Source: Nevskia sp. (GTDB lineage Bacteria; Pseudomonadota; Gammaproteobacteria; Nevskiales; Nevskiaceae). From it: DNA of 64,000 bases. Positions 8,716-16,673 of this stretch are shown piece by piece. The notes below the pieces were generated by a model. The model saw only the letters and a program-made list of their open reading frames with translations, made no database searches and was not told where the DNA came from. How positions within the stretch are numbered: the stretch's first letter is position 1; each line of letters opens with the position of its first letter. The position numbers and the translations under genes are program-made. The DNA is taken from assembly GCA_023229645.1 (NCBI GenBank), contig JALNYU010000003.1, forward strand, positions 186,001-250,000, given 5' to 3'.

Positions 8716-9606
8716 TTACCCAGCGACGACCATCAGCACCCCGGCCAGTGCCAAGCCAATACCGGAGACTTGCCGGCGATTGAGCCGCTCGCCGAGAAAT
8801 ATCACTGCGAGCAGCACAATGAACAGCGCCGCTGTTTCGTTCAACACCGCTGCGACCGAGGCGCGCGTGTATTTGTAGCCGGCCAGCCACAGCATTGTCG
8901 ATAAAAAGGTGCCCGCGAACGAGCCAGCGATAATCTGCGGCCAGTGGCGCACCCGTTTGAATTCAGCGTACAACGCCGCGGCGTTGCCGCGCCAAGCGAT
9001 ATAGATGCCGGTGCCGAGCAGACCGCCGACAAGACGTATCGTGACTAACCACAGGAAATCGTAACGGCTTAGCAGCGGCTTGGCGATGATCACGCCGACC
9101 GCCATCAACATCACCGAGAGCACGCCGAGCGTGCCGTTGCGGCGCAACGTAGCCGCGTCGAGTGCGTGTAGTTGTAGATCGCGGACGTAGGTGACCAAGG
9201 TAATACCGCCGAGCACGGCGACGACGCCCAGCCACTGGCCCAGCCGCAAATGCTCGCCGAGAAATACCGTGGATAGCGCGATAACCGTCGGCGAGAACAA
9301 GGTTTGCGCAACCGCCATGCGGCTGGCGCCAATCGCGTTCAGTGCCCGCAAGTAGAAGACATCGGCCAAGCCGATACCGATGTAGCCAGAGAGCATCGCC
9401 AGCAGTACAGCCGGCAACGGAATGGCCGGCGGTACCGGCGAAATCAGGGCCAGCGTGATCGCCATCAGCGTAAACGCGAAGCCGTTTTTGAATAAATTCA
9501 ATGCGAACGGATTCAGGCTTTCGCCGGATTTTTTGAACAGCACAACCGCGATCGCCCAGACCAGGGCGCAGGACACCGAAAAAAACTCGCCGAGGCCGAA
9601 AGTCAT
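8716..9606 (-). CDS. EamA/DMT-superfamily inner-membrane transporter
   Basis: A 296-residue membrane protein with ten predicted hydrophobic segments in two repeats of five, the drug/metabolite transporter (EamA) design. The first repeat covers about residues 5-135 and the second about 150-290. Each has the typical ending: GEHLRLGQWLGVVAVLGGI in the first and GERLNRRQVSGIGLALAGV in the second. Members export amino acids, nucleosides or other small metabolites; the substrate cannot be read from sequence. It stands alone, with 100 bp to the next gene on one side and about 145 bp on the other. The ATG at 9606 is the natural start because the first membrane helix begins within ten residues. Length is typical for the family. 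Confidence 0.9.
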   Translation of the reverse strand: MTFGLGEFFSVSCALVWAIAVVLFKKSGESLNPFALNLFKNGFAFTLMAITLALISPVPPAIPLPAVLLAMLSGYIGIGLADVFYLRALNAIGASRMAVAQTLFSPTVIALSTVFLGEHLRLGQWLGVVAVLGGITLVTYVRDLQLHALDAATLRRNGTLGVLSVMLMAVGVIIAKPLLSRYDFLWLVTIRLVGGLLGTGIYIAWRGNAAALYAEFKRVRHWPQIIAGSFAGTFLSTMLWLAGYKYTRASVAAVLNETAALFIVLLAVIFLGERLNRRQVSGIGLALAGVLMVVAG

Positions 9607-9706
9607 CGTCGCGCATGAAAACAGGGAAGGCGCGCAGTTTAGGCGTAGTTACGTTATTTGGCTCGCGCAATCGCAGAATCTAGGCGCTTTAACTTCGGCA
9701 CCGGCC

Positions 9707-10171
9707 CTAGCTTTTTACGGCCGGCTGAGCCGCGCTGGCGTTGATCTGCGTGATCGCCAGCCGCTTCGCCGGGGTGAGGCGAGACAAGCCAATGCCGATC
9801 AACATCGTCACTGCGAACACCGCTGCACCACGGTCGCCGGTGCCCAGCAGTACCAGCACAGGTCCTGGACAAATACCGCTTAAGCCCCAGCCGAGGCCAA
9901 ACAACGTGGCGCCGCCGAGCAAGCGGCGATCGATACCGCTGCGCGCGGGGAGGGTGATCGGGCGGCCGAAAATGTCTTTGCCGCGGGCACGCGCCCAGGC
10001 AAAGAGCGGTGCCGCCGCCAAGATCGCGCCGCCCATGACGAAGACCAACGCGGGATCCCAATGGCCGGCGACATCGAGAAAGCCGACTACGCGCGCAGGG
10101 TCGATCATGCGGGAAAGCATCAGGCCTACGCTGAAAACGCTGCCGGCGAGAAATGCGATCAGAATTTTCAT
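9707..10171 (-). CDS. YeeE/YedE-type membrane protein, second half-transporter (DUF6691-like)
   Basis: A 154-residue membrane protein with four hydrophobic segments. FLAGSVFSVGLMLSRMIDPARVVGFLDV near the N-terminus and LFGLGWGLSGICPGPVLVLLG in the middle are characteristic of the YeeE/YedE family. The Cys in GICPGP corresponds to one of the conserved cysteines that handle sulfur species in the thiosulfate transporter YeeE/TsuA. It overlaps the preceding gene by 4 bp (ATGA), so the two half-proteins are made together and probably form one transporter. Split pairs like this are common in proteobacteria, often near persulfide dioxygenase or rhodanese genes; none is next to it here. Transport of a reduced sulfur compound is inferred from the family. 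Confidence 0.88.
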   Translation of the reverse strand: MKILIAFLAGSVFSVGLMLSRMIDPARVVGFLDVAGHWDPALVFVMGGAILAAAPLFAWARARGKDIFGRPITLPARSGIDRRLLGGATLFGLGWGLSGICPGPVLVLLGTGDRGAAVFAVTMLIGIGLSRLTPAKRLAITQINASAAQPAVKS

Positions 10172-10590
10172 AGCGCCGCTCCAAGCACGTGACGCACAAC
10201 AAACACCACCAGCGCCGCGGTCACCATGAACGTTGCCGTTGCCGCCAGCGACCGGCGCGAGCCATTCGACAAACCGCAGACGCCGTGGCCGCTGGTGCAG
10301 CCGTTGCCGATTTGCGTGCCGTAGCCGACCAGCAAGCCGGCCAGCGCCAGCACCGGATACGTGGCTTGGTGGGTAATCTCAGGTCGAAAGCCGAACAGCA
10401 CGCTGACCAGTATCGGCGTGCCGATCAGGCCGGCAAGAAAGGCGCCGCGCCACGCCCGCTCTGGCCCGCCTTCAAACAAAAAGCGCCCGAGAATGCCGCT
10501 GATGCCGGCGATTCGTCCGAGTAGCAAGAGTAGACCGCCAGCGGTCAGCCCGATCATGAGGCCGCCGATTAAGGGCTCGATAAAATTCAT
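10168..10590 (-). CDS. YeeE/YedE-type membrane protein, first half-transporter
   Basis: A 140-residue membrane protein with four hydrophobic segments. The motif GYGTQIGNGCTSGHGVCGLSNGS... begins near residue 90 and holds the conserved YeeE/YedE core GNGCTSGHGVCG with two cysteines. I chose the ATG at 10590 (first residues NFIEPLIGG), because this is the usual family start; the reading frame extends to 10719 but the added stretch is hydrophilic and unlike the family. It is the first gene of a two-gene operon with the next half-transporter. An ArsR-type sulfide sensor is often linked to such pairs, but I found none upstream. Likely imports thiosulfate or another sulfur compound; the exact substrate is unknown. 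Confidence 0.88.
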   Translation of the reverse strand: MNFIEPLIGGLMIGLTAGGLLLLLGRIAGISGILGRFLFEGGPERAWRGAFLAGLIGTPILVSVLFGFRPEITHQATYPVLALAGLLVGYGTQIGNGCTSGHGVCGLSNGSRRSLAATATFMVTAALVVFVVRHVLGAAL

Positions 10591-11080
10591 AGGCTTGAGA
10601 CTCCAATAATGGCGAGAACTCGCAATGTCGATGTACGTTTGGCGGAAAATAGTGTGTTCGTGGTTAGCGTAGTCGTTTACCTGGGAATTTGTAGATTGCT
10701 TGGAATCGCGATCCAACAATTCGGTAATGTGTTGGCGCTTCTAGCGCAGCGATTGCTTACAAAGAAGCGTAGGGCACAGAAGACTTGGCTGTATGGATAC
10801 CGGCTGATTTTTACGTCCAATGAAGCCCAAGGTCTTTGACCTCCGACAATGTCTGCCAATGAACGACGGGCGGCTAACGATAAAAATGGCGCCAGTCAGT
10901 GGGGCAAAAGTGCGCCAGTTTTATTTGCAATGGAATTGAGTTAGTTTCGGTAAAAATAATAAAGGTGCGGCAAGCACCGGATTCACCGAGATAATTTTGC
11001 GGCTGTGCAACAAAAATCTCGCCCGCTCCCGTTCGCGGCGGTGGGCTGCGGTTGGCATTTAGGCGAGTACGCACGCACTC
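10591..11080. other. Intergenic region, 490 bp, no supported gene
   Basis: This divergent region between the YeeE/YedE pair and the moxR operon is visibly lower in GC than its surroundings. A plus-strand frame at 10609-10839 and minus-strand frames at 10677-10859 and 10874-11104 are open, but none has a ribosome-binding site, a recognisable protein or local codon bias. Promoters for both neighbouring operons must lie here. I could not point to a specific one. Confidence 0.5.
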
Positions 11081-12100
11081 ATGATTTCCGAACGGCAGCT
11101 GCAAGACTGGCGCGATCAGGCGCTAAAAGTAGAAGCGGAAGTGGGGCGGGCGATTATTGGCCAGCCGGCGACGGTACGTCTGATCAACATCGCCCTGTTT
11201 GCGCGCGGCCACGTGTTGCTGGAAGGCGATGTCGGCGTCGGTAAAACAACCGTGTTGCGGGCATTTTCGCGCGCCATCGGCGGTGATTTCGAGCGTGTTG
11301 AAGGTACCGTCGATCTCATGCCGGGCGATCTCGTTTATCACACCTACGTCGATGCCGAGGGTAAACCGCGTATCGAGCCCGGCCCGTTGTTGCGCCACGG
11401 CGAGCGTCTCGTCACATTCTTCTTTAACGAGATCAATCGCGCGCGGCCGCAGGTGCAGTCGCTATTGCTGCGGGCGATGGCCGAGCGCACGGTGTCGGCA
11501 TTCAATCGCGAGTACAGCTTTCCGCATATGACGGTCTTTGCCGACCGCAATAAGATCGAGCGCGAGGAAACCTTTGAACTCGCCTCGGCCGCGCGTGATC
11601 GCTTCATGTTCGAGTTGCGCATGGCAACGCCGTCCGAACCAGAGATTCGCCGCGCATTGGCGTTCAATCCCGACTACCACGACACCGATCGCCTGCTGGA
11701 AAAAGTCACGCCCGGCCTGCTGCCGTGGCAGGAATTGAACGTGATCGGCGCCGGCATCCAGCAATCGGTACGGGCGAGCGAAACGCTAGAACGGTATGTG
11801 CTGGAGCTGTGGCAGGCGAGCCGTGACCCGGCCGCGTACGGCATCGCCATCGATGGCGTTGATATGTCACGCCTGATCCTCGCCGGCGCCAGCCCGCGCG
11901 GCATCAGCGCGCTGGTGCGGGCGGCGCGCGTCGTCGCTTGGCTTGCCGGCCGCGACTACCTGCAGCCGGACGACATCCAAGCGGTGCTGCCATCGACGAT
12001 GGTACATCGCGTGTTCTTCACGCCGGTTTACGAGCTGCGCCGGGCCGAATTGGCAGACGCCCTGGTCGCGCAATTGCTGCAGAAAGTCGCGGCGCCCTGA
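11081..12100 (+). CDS. moxR: MoxR/MxaR-type AAA+ ATPase
   Basis: A 339-residue MoxR-family AAA+ ATPase. Walker A is GDVGVGKT near residue 50, the Walker B region FFNEINRA near 110, followed by an arginine-rich AAA lid. MoxR ATPases act as chaperones that fold or insert cofactors with von Willebrand (VWA) partner proteins. This gene heads an operon of six tightly overlapping genes (DUF58, MxaA-like, VWA, MxaK-like, VWA). That order equals moxR/mxaR-S-A-C-K-L of methylotrophs, in which the set is needed to load calcium into methanol dehydrogenase. The ATG at 11081 lacks a clear SD. A generic MoxR role is certain; the methanol-dehydrogenase link is inferred from gene order and there is no mxaF or xoxF in the window. 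Confidence 0.9.
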   Translation: MISERQLQDWRDQALKVEAEVGRAIIGQPATVRLINIALFARGHVLLEGDVGVGKTTVLRAFSRAIGGDFERVEGTVDLMPGDLVYHTYVDAEGKPRIEPGPLLRHGERLVTFFFNEINRARPQVQSLLLRAMAERTVSAFNREYSFPHMTVFADRNKIEREETFELASAARDRFMFELRMATPSEPEIRRALAFNPDYHDTDRLLEKVTPGLLPWQELNVIGAGIQQSVRASETLERYVLELWQASRDPAAYGIAIDGVDMSRLILAGASPRGISALVRAARVVAWLAGRDYLQPDDIQAVLPSTMVHRVFFTPVYELRRAELADALVAQLLQKVAAP

Positions 12101-12110
12101 GGCGCGGGCC

Positions 12111-12974
12111 GTGCACGACTTCCACTATCGCTTGCCGGCGCGCATGGGCGGCCAGCGCCCCGGCGCCCACGCCGGCAGCAGCCGCGGCCCAGGCATGGAA
12201 TTCATCAGCCATCAAAGTCTCTATAACCAGCCCGATCCCCGTCGGCTTGATGTCCGCGCCAGCTTGCGCGAACCGCGCGGCGATTGGCTGGTACGCGTTT
12301 CGCGGCAGCGCGTTTCGGTGCCGGTTTATGTGGTGGCCGATGTCTCGCCGTCGATGGCGTTCGGCGCCAAGCACAGCAAACTGCAGGTGCTGGCCGACTT
12401 CGCCGAAGCCGCCGGCCATAGCGCGTTTCGGGCTGGCGATCCGGCCGGCTTGATCGCGTTTGACTACAGCGAGCGGGAAGACCTGTTTCGCCCCGCGGCG
12501 TTGAGCCGCGGCGCCGGTCAGCAGTTGGCTGCGCCGCTGCGTCTGGCGCCGGTCAGTCGGGCAATGCCCGCGAAGGCTAATCTGGCAGCTGGCTTATTGC
12601 AGGCGGCGCAGCGGCTGGCCGGTCGTCAAGCCTTGGTATTTCTAGCCTCGGATTTCCATTGGCCACTAGCGCCGCTCGACGATGTCCTCGGCTTGCTGGC
12701 GCGTGCGTGCGTGGTGCCGGTCGTGATCTGGGATCCGGCCGAATTAGAGCCGCCGGCTGAGGACGGGTTGGTGGTGCTGCGCGACGCCGAAAATGCCAGC
12801 CGGCGCACGCTTTGGCTGCGGCCGCGCCTGCGTCAGCAATGGCGTGCAGCCGTCGCGGCGCGGCGTGATGCGCTGAAAGCATTCTTTGAACAACGGGGGC
12901 TGCGGCCGTTTTACGTTGAAGGTGCGTTTAACGCTGAGGCGATGTCGGAATATTTCCTTGAGGCCAATCTGTGA
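12111..12974 (+). CDS. DUF58 protein, MxaS-like
   Basis: A 287-residue DUF58 protein. The domain lies centrally with a VWA-like fold: YVVADVSPSMAFG near residue 80 keeps the DxSxS metal-site motif, and LVFLASDFHWPL near 185 is the typical second strand. I chose GTG at 12111: it is the first start after the moxR stop (10 bp away), and family similarity begins immediately after it; an ATG at 11943 in this frame would run through the end of moxR. The family works with MoxR ATPases. Size and place match MxaS, second gene of the accessory cluster for methanol dehydrogenase. The stop overlaps the next start (GTGA), implying coupled translation. Confidence 0.85.
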   Translation: MHDFHYRLPARMGGQRPGAHAGSSRGPGMEFISHQSLYNQPDPRRLDVRASLREPRGDWLVRVSRQRVSVPVYVVADVSPSMAFGAKHSKLQVLADFAEAAGHSAFRAGDPAGLIAFDYSEREDLFRPAALSRGAGQQLAAPLRLAPVSRAMPAKANLAAGLLQAAQRLAGRQALVFLASDFHWPLAPLDDVLGLLARACVVPVVIWDPAELEPPAEDGLVVLRDAENASRRTLWLRPRLRQQWRAAVAARRDALKAFFEQRGLRPFYVEGAFNAEAMSEYFLEANL

Positions 12975-13858
12975 TCCGGCGATGGCTGTTGCTCCTGTTG
13001 GCGCTGCTGCCGGCGGTAGCGTGGTCGGTGGATGCACCGCCAACGGTCGCAAATGTGCGGGTAGAGCTGCCGCGGCCGTTTGGCTATCGAGTCGGCGATG
13101 TCTTGCAGCAGGCGCTGCAATTGCAGATCGACGGTAAAGCGGTCGAACTGCCCGAGCTGCCGCGCAAAGAGAAAATCGGCGTCTGGCTGCTGCGCCGCGG
13201 CGCCACGCTCGAAACCCGGGCCGACGGCACGCGCTGGCTGAAGCTTGATTATCAGATTATCAACGCCTCGCGCGATGTTGATGTCATCGCGCTGCCAGCG
13301 TTGCATCTACGCACGCGTGATCCGCAGCAATTTATCGATGTGCCGGAGTGGCCGCTGTCGGTCAGCGCGATCACGCCGCAAACCGTCAGCAATCGCGGTG
13401 GGCTGATCGCGCTGCGGCCGGATCGTGCCGCGCCGCGGGTTGCAGTTGGCGCGGTACAGCGGCGGATGCAGCTCAGTCTGCTCGGCGTATTGGTGACATT
13501 GGCACTGTGGCTGGGCTGGTGGCGCTTGCGCAATTGGCAGGCCGAGCAGCGGCTGCCGTTTGCGCAAGCCTTGCGCGCGCTGCGGCGCTTGCCGCCGGAG
13601 GCGCCCGAGGCTTGGCGTTGCCTGCATCGCGGCTTCGATGCCAGCGCCGGCCAGGTGCTGCACATTGGTTCGCTGCCAGTGCTGTTTCAGCGCGCGCCGC
13701 ATTATCAGCCGCTGCAGGCGGAGATCGAGGCGTTTTATGCGCAGTCCACGGCCTATTTTTTTGGTGCTGGAATAAGCGGTGGAATGGGTAATGCGGCGCC
13801 GGGATTATTGGCACTGTGCCGCAAGCTGCGGCGCATCGAAAAAAGCCACGAGCGATGA
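12971..13858 (+). CDS. Membrane-anchored protein, MxaA-like
   Basis: A 295-residue protein with an N-terminal signal peptide (RRWLLLLLALLPAVAWS), a periplasmic part of about 135 residues, one membrane helix near residues 155-175 (LSLLGVLVTLALWLGWW) and a cytoplasmic tail of about 120 residues. This layout and its place after the MxaS-like gene fit MxaA, a poorly understood factor for calcium insertion into methanol dehydrogenase. MoxR operons of other bacteria have a DUF4381 protein here, which is shorter, so MxaA is preferred. The GTG start at 12971 overlaps the previous stop. No catalytic motif is visible. Similarity to MxaA is from architecture and gene order rather than strong motifs, so the name is tentative. 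Confidence 0.62.
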   Translation: MIRRWLLLLLALLPAVAWSVDAPPTVANVRVELPRPFGYRVGDVLQQALQLQIDGKAVELPELPRKEKIGVWLLRRGATLETRADGTRWLKLDYQIINASRDVDVIALPALHLRTRDPQQFIDVPEWPLSVSAITPQTVSNRGGLIALRPDRAAPRVAVGAVQRRMQLSLLGVLVTLALWLGWWRLRNWQAEQRLPFAQALRALRRLPPEAPEAWRCLHRGFDASAGQVLHIGSLPVLFQRAPHYQPLQAEIEAFYAQSTAYFFGAGISGGMGNAAPGLLALCRKLRRIEKSHER

Positions 13859-14871
13859 CGCTACTCGGCACCGGCTTTGCGTTCGATTTTGTCCAGCCGT
13901 GGGCGTTGGCATTGCTGCCGTTGGCGTTGCTGCCGCTATTGCGCCGCCACCGCGAGGAGCTGGCATTCCCGGCACTCGCGTGGCTGCCACCGGATCGCAT
14001 CGGCCGGCTGGTCGATGGCCTAGGGCGAGTATTCGCTGTCGCCGCGCTCCTGACCGCAGTGCTGGCCTTGGCGCAGCCGGGGCGGCCGGAATCGGAGGTG
14101 CCGCGCATCGGCCGCGGCGCCGAGATCGTCGTGCTGTTCGACTCCTCGCTGAGCATGGACGATGAGATGGTGAAGCGCGGCCAGCTACCGAAGCGTAACC
14201 GCGACAGCCCGCTGCGCAAACGCAACATCGCCCGTGAAGCTTTGGCGCGCTTGGTTGCGCGGCGTCCGGATGACCGCTTCGCGCTGCTGATGTTCGGCGC
14301 CGCGCCGTTTCGAGTCACGCCGTTTTCGCAGCATCCGGACGTTATTCAAGCCGGCATCACCGCCGCCGGCGTCAGCAATGGCTTGCCCGGCACCGACCTC
14401 GGCCGCGGCCTGCTGGCGGCCATTAGCCAGTTCGATCACCGCGCCTACACCGGCAGCCGCGTGCTGCTGTTGGTGTCTGACGGTGCCGCCGAAATCGACG
14501 ATTCCACCCGGCAGCAGATTCGTGATGGTATGGCGCGGAATCGTATCGCGCTGGATTGGATTTACCTGCGCTCGGCCAATTGGCCGCGGCTGGAAGACGA
14601 AGACGAACCGCGGCCGACGGCGCTGATTACCGATGTCGCAATGCACCGGTTCTTCAAAACGCTGCCGACGGCGTATCACGTATTCGAAGCCGAAAGCCCG
14701 GACGCCGTTAGCCGCGCCGTGGCGGAAATCGAACGCCAACAGAATTTGCCGTTGGAATATCTTGAGCGCGTGCCGCGCCGTGATTACAGCCCGATGCTGT
14801 ACCTCTTCGCGGTGTTGGCCTGTACGCTGCTGTTTGTACAACGCGCTTACGTGCTTCGGAGTTGGACATGA
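13855..14871 (+). CDS. VWA-domain membrane protein, MxaC-like (BatA-type)
   Basis: A 338-residue protein with two N-terminal membrane helices (about 15-30 and 55-80), a VWA domain, and a C-terminal membrane helix (MLYLFAVLACTLLFV). The metal-ion-dependent adhesion site is present: VVLFDSSLSMDD near residue 98 is DxSxS, and VLLLVSDGAAEID is the later Asp-containing strand. Such proteins are the binding partners of MoxR ATPases. Its place after the MxaA-like gene fits MxaC. The ATG at 13855 is chosen over an in-frame ATG at 13816 because it overlaps the previous stop (ATGA), as do all junctions from here to the end of the operon. VWA domain: certain. MxaC identity: inferred. Confidence 0.8.
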   Translation: MTLLGTGFAFDFVQPWALALLPLALLPLLRRHREELAFPALAWLPPDRIGRLVDGLGRVFAVAALLTAVLALAQPGRPESEVPRIGRGAEIVVLFDSSLSMDDEMVKRGQLPKRNRDSPLRKRNIAREALARLVARRPDDRFALLMFGAAPFRVTPFSQHPDVIQAGITAAGVSNGLPGTDLGRGLLAAISQFDHRAYTGSRVLLLVSDGAAEIDDSTRQQIRDGMARNRIALDWIYLRSANWPRLEDEDEPRPTALITDVAMHRFFKTLPTAYHVFEAESPDAVSRAVAEIERQQNLPLEYLERVPRRDYSPMLYLFAVLACTLLFVQRAYVLRSWT

Positions 14872-15401
14872 AACGGCGCTACGGGCATTTGCTGTTTGCG
14901 CTGCCGGCAGCGGGCTTTGCGCTGTCCGCGCTGATTGCCGCTTGGCAATTACGCGCTGCCGAGCAAACCGCCGCTGCGGTCGTTGCGGCTACCGCCGGTA
15001 CTCAGCAAGAGATCGACCTGAAGCGACCCGAAGCGGCGCTGGCGCACGCGCTGCTGCTGGCCTACGGCGACGACTACGAGCGCGCACTGCGCGCGTATGA
15101 GCCGCTGTTGCAATCGCCACGCGACGATATTCGCCTGACCGCCCGCTACGACCTCGGCAACCTGCATCTGCGGCAGGCGCTGAAACTGGTTGACGAGCAG
15201 TTGGCCAAAGCGCGGACTTTGGTGGAGCTGGCGAAGCAGAATTATCGCGGCGTGCTAGAAGTCGAGCCAGACGATTGGGATGCCCGCTACAACCTCGAAC
15301 GGGCGTTGTGGCTGGAGCCCGAGCGCGACGAAGGCGCGGTTGATGTCACGCCGCCGCCGCTGGTCACGCGCCCAAACGGCGATAAGCCGGACCTGCCATG
15401 A
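14868..15401 (+). CDS. MxaK-like TPR-type membrane protein
   Basis: A 177-residue protein with one N-terminal membrane helix (residues 8-27) and a helical, TPR-like rest: ARYDLGNLHLRQAL near 95 and WDARYNLERALWLEPE near 140 look like two tetratricopeptide units. The C-terminus is proline-rich. MxaK has the same size, the same anchor and the same place between the two VWA proteins. The last two positions of the preceding stop overlap its ATG at 14868 (ATGA); a TTG two codons earlier is possible but less likely. It probably scaffolds the VWA proteins at the inner membrane facing the periplasm; that role is inferred. Confidence 0.68.
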   Translation: MKRRYGHLLFALPAAGFALSALIAAWQLRAAEQTAAAVVAATAGTQQEIDLKRPEAALAHALLLAYGDDYERALRAYEPLLQSPRDDIRLTARYDLGNLHLRQALKLVDEQLAKARTLVELAKQNYRGVLEVEPDDWDARYNLERALWLEPERDEGAVDVTPPPLVTRPNGDKPDLP

Positions 15402-16327
15402 ACATCCGCGCGCGCCTGCTCCGGGCCCTGCGCGGCGAAGGCCGCTTGCTGCTGCCAGCAGTCGCGCTGCTGGTGCTGGCGTTGTTTTTGCCGCCGCTGC
15501 CGATCACCCGCCCGGCCTACGATCTGGTAGTGATATTTGACGTCACGCAAAGCATGAACGTGCCCGATTACGAACTCGACGGGCGCCTCGTCAGCCGGCT
15601 CGACTACGCCAAATACGCAGTCGCTGAAGCCTTGCGCAGCCCGCGTTGCGACACCCGCATCGGCTGGGGCGTATTCGCCGGGCGCAAGATCGTCATGCTG
15701 TTGGCGCCGGTTGAAGTCTGCGGCAATTACAGCGCCTTGCTCGCCGCGCTGGCCAATATCGATGGCCGCATGGCGTTCGAGAACGCGAGCGAGGTGCAAG
15801 AAGGTTTGTATTGGGCGCTCGGCAACGTGCAGCAGCTGCGGCCGGTGCCGGACGTCATTTTCATGACCGACGGCCACGAAGCGCCGCCGCTCGCGCCCGA
15901 TTTAGCGCGCGACTACGATGGCGCCAAAGGCGCGGTTCGTGGCTGGTTAGTCGGCGTTGGCGATACCACGCTAAAGCCGATTCCAAAAACCGACGCCGAC
16001 GGTAAACGCATCGGCTATTGGCACGATACCGAAGTGCTGCAAAGCGCCAACGCCGGCGGCAGCAGCCACGAACATTTATCCGACTTACACGAACCGCATT
16101 TGCAGCAGTTGGCGAAGAACGTTGGCTTCCGTTATCGCCGCCTGACCGATGCCCGCGCGCTCGACGACGCCATGCACGACCGCGCACTTGCGCACCCGGC
16201 GCACGTGCTGACTGATCTCCGCTGGCTGCCGGTGTCGTTGGCTTTGCTGCTGCTGGCGTGGCGCTTTAGGCCGGATTGGCGGAGTTGGATCGGCCGACCT
16301 AAGCGGGCCAGCGCTACGAATATTTAG
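15398..16327 (+). CDS. VWA-domain membrane protein, MxaL-like
   Basis: A 309-residue protein with an N-terminal membrane helix (about 15-35), a VWA domain and a C-terminal membrane helix (WLPVSLALLLLAWRF). The metal-site motif is VVIFDVTQSMNV near residue 45 (DxTxS), with FMTDGHEAPP near 155 as the second Asp motif. MxaL, the last common gene of the moxR-mxaSACKL set, has this architecture. It overlaps the MxaK-like stop by 4 bp. No mxaD or dehydrogenase follows: the operon ends at a large nested palindromic repeat that starts 41 bp after this stop. Role in calcium loading of a PQQ dehydrogenase is inferred from the gene set. Confidence 0.75.
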   Translation: MNIRARLLRALRGEGRLLLPAVALLVLALFLPPLPITRPAYDLVVIFDVTQSMNVPDYELDGRLVSRLDYAKYAVAEALRSPRCDTRIGWGVFAGRKIVMLLAPVEVCGNYSALLAALANIDGRMAFENASEVQEGLYWALGNVQQLRPVPDVIFMTDGHEAPPLAPDLARDYDGAKGAVRGWLVGVGDTTLKPIPKTDADGKRIGYWHDTEVLQSANAGGSSHEHLSDLHEPHLQQLAKNVGFRYRRLTDARALDDAMHDRALAHPAHVLTDLRWLPVSLALLLLAWRFRPDWRSWIGRPKRASATNI

Positions 16328-16377
16328 TTCTATCGCCATTTTAAGCACCGGCTTGCACCGCAACATTGCTAGGGCCT

Positions 16378-16474
16378 GTTATTGATCCGGCCATTTCTCG
16401 CTTTCTCGGAAGTGCGGCATCCGGTTTGGCATTGCACTGTCTTTATTCAAGTACTTAATGGCCGGATCAATAAC
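16378..16474 (+). repeat. Palindromic repeat unit A
   Basis: The ends are a perfect 18-bp inverted repeat (GTTATTGATCCGGCCATT at 16378-16395, reverse complement at 16457-16474) around a 61-bp middle. The reverse complement of its 95-bp core (16379-16473) matches 32536-32630 with six differences by my count, about 94% identity. This makes it a dispersed family rather than a local hairpin. Confidence 0.9.
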
Positions 16475-16490
16475 AAAGCAATTTGATTTT

Positions 16491-16585
16491 ATTATTAATT
16501 CGGCCACTCACGCCGTCTCGAAAAAGTGCGATCTCAAATTGCCGCGTAGCACCTCGTTCAACTATTTTGTGGCCGAATCAATAAC
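16491..16585 (+). repeat. Palindromic repeat unit B (diverged)
   Basis: Left arm at 16491-16507 and right arm at 16569-16585 pair at 15 of 17 positions (core TTCGGCCAC/GTGGCCGAA). The middle keeps blocks shared with unit A in the same order: GTCTCG versus TTCTCG, AAGTGCG, TTG, GCAC, TTCAA. It is an older, diverged copy in the same orientation, 16 bp after unit A. Confidence 0.75.
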
Positions 16586-16618
16586 ACTTATGCGGTTGCA
16601 GCGACCGCATAAGTGTTA
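16582..16618 (+). repeat. Hairpin at the end of the repeat composite
   Basis: A perfect 15-bp stem (TAACACTTATGCGGT at 16582-16596, its complement at 16604-16618) with a 7-base loop. It overlaps the end of unit B and the outer terminal repeat. No T-run follows, so it is not a standard terminator, although it could stabilise or end the mxa-like transcript. Confidence 0.7.
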
Positions 16619-16673
16619 ACAGGCCCTAGAATCACGCGCTTTATTGCCTCCGCGCGCCACCTGCGTTCTGCCC

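Larger units (their letters stand above)
16369..16629. repeat. Nested palindromic repeat composite with perfect 13-bp terminal inverted repeats
   Basis: The 261-bp block begins with CTAGGGCCTGTTA (16369-16381) and ends with its exact reverse complement (16617-16629). Inside are two diverged copies of a palindrome-ended unit of about 96 bp (16378-16474 and 16491-16585) and a separate hairpin (16582-16618). No frame inside codes for anything. It resembles a MITE or a REP-type cluster. A third unit copy lies at 32536-32630. Confidence 0.85.

Noticed and set aside
10609..10839. Plus-strand 76-codon frame upstream of the moxR operon
   Set aside because: No ribosome-binding site, no family resemblance, and it lies in an A/T-richer divergent promoter region.
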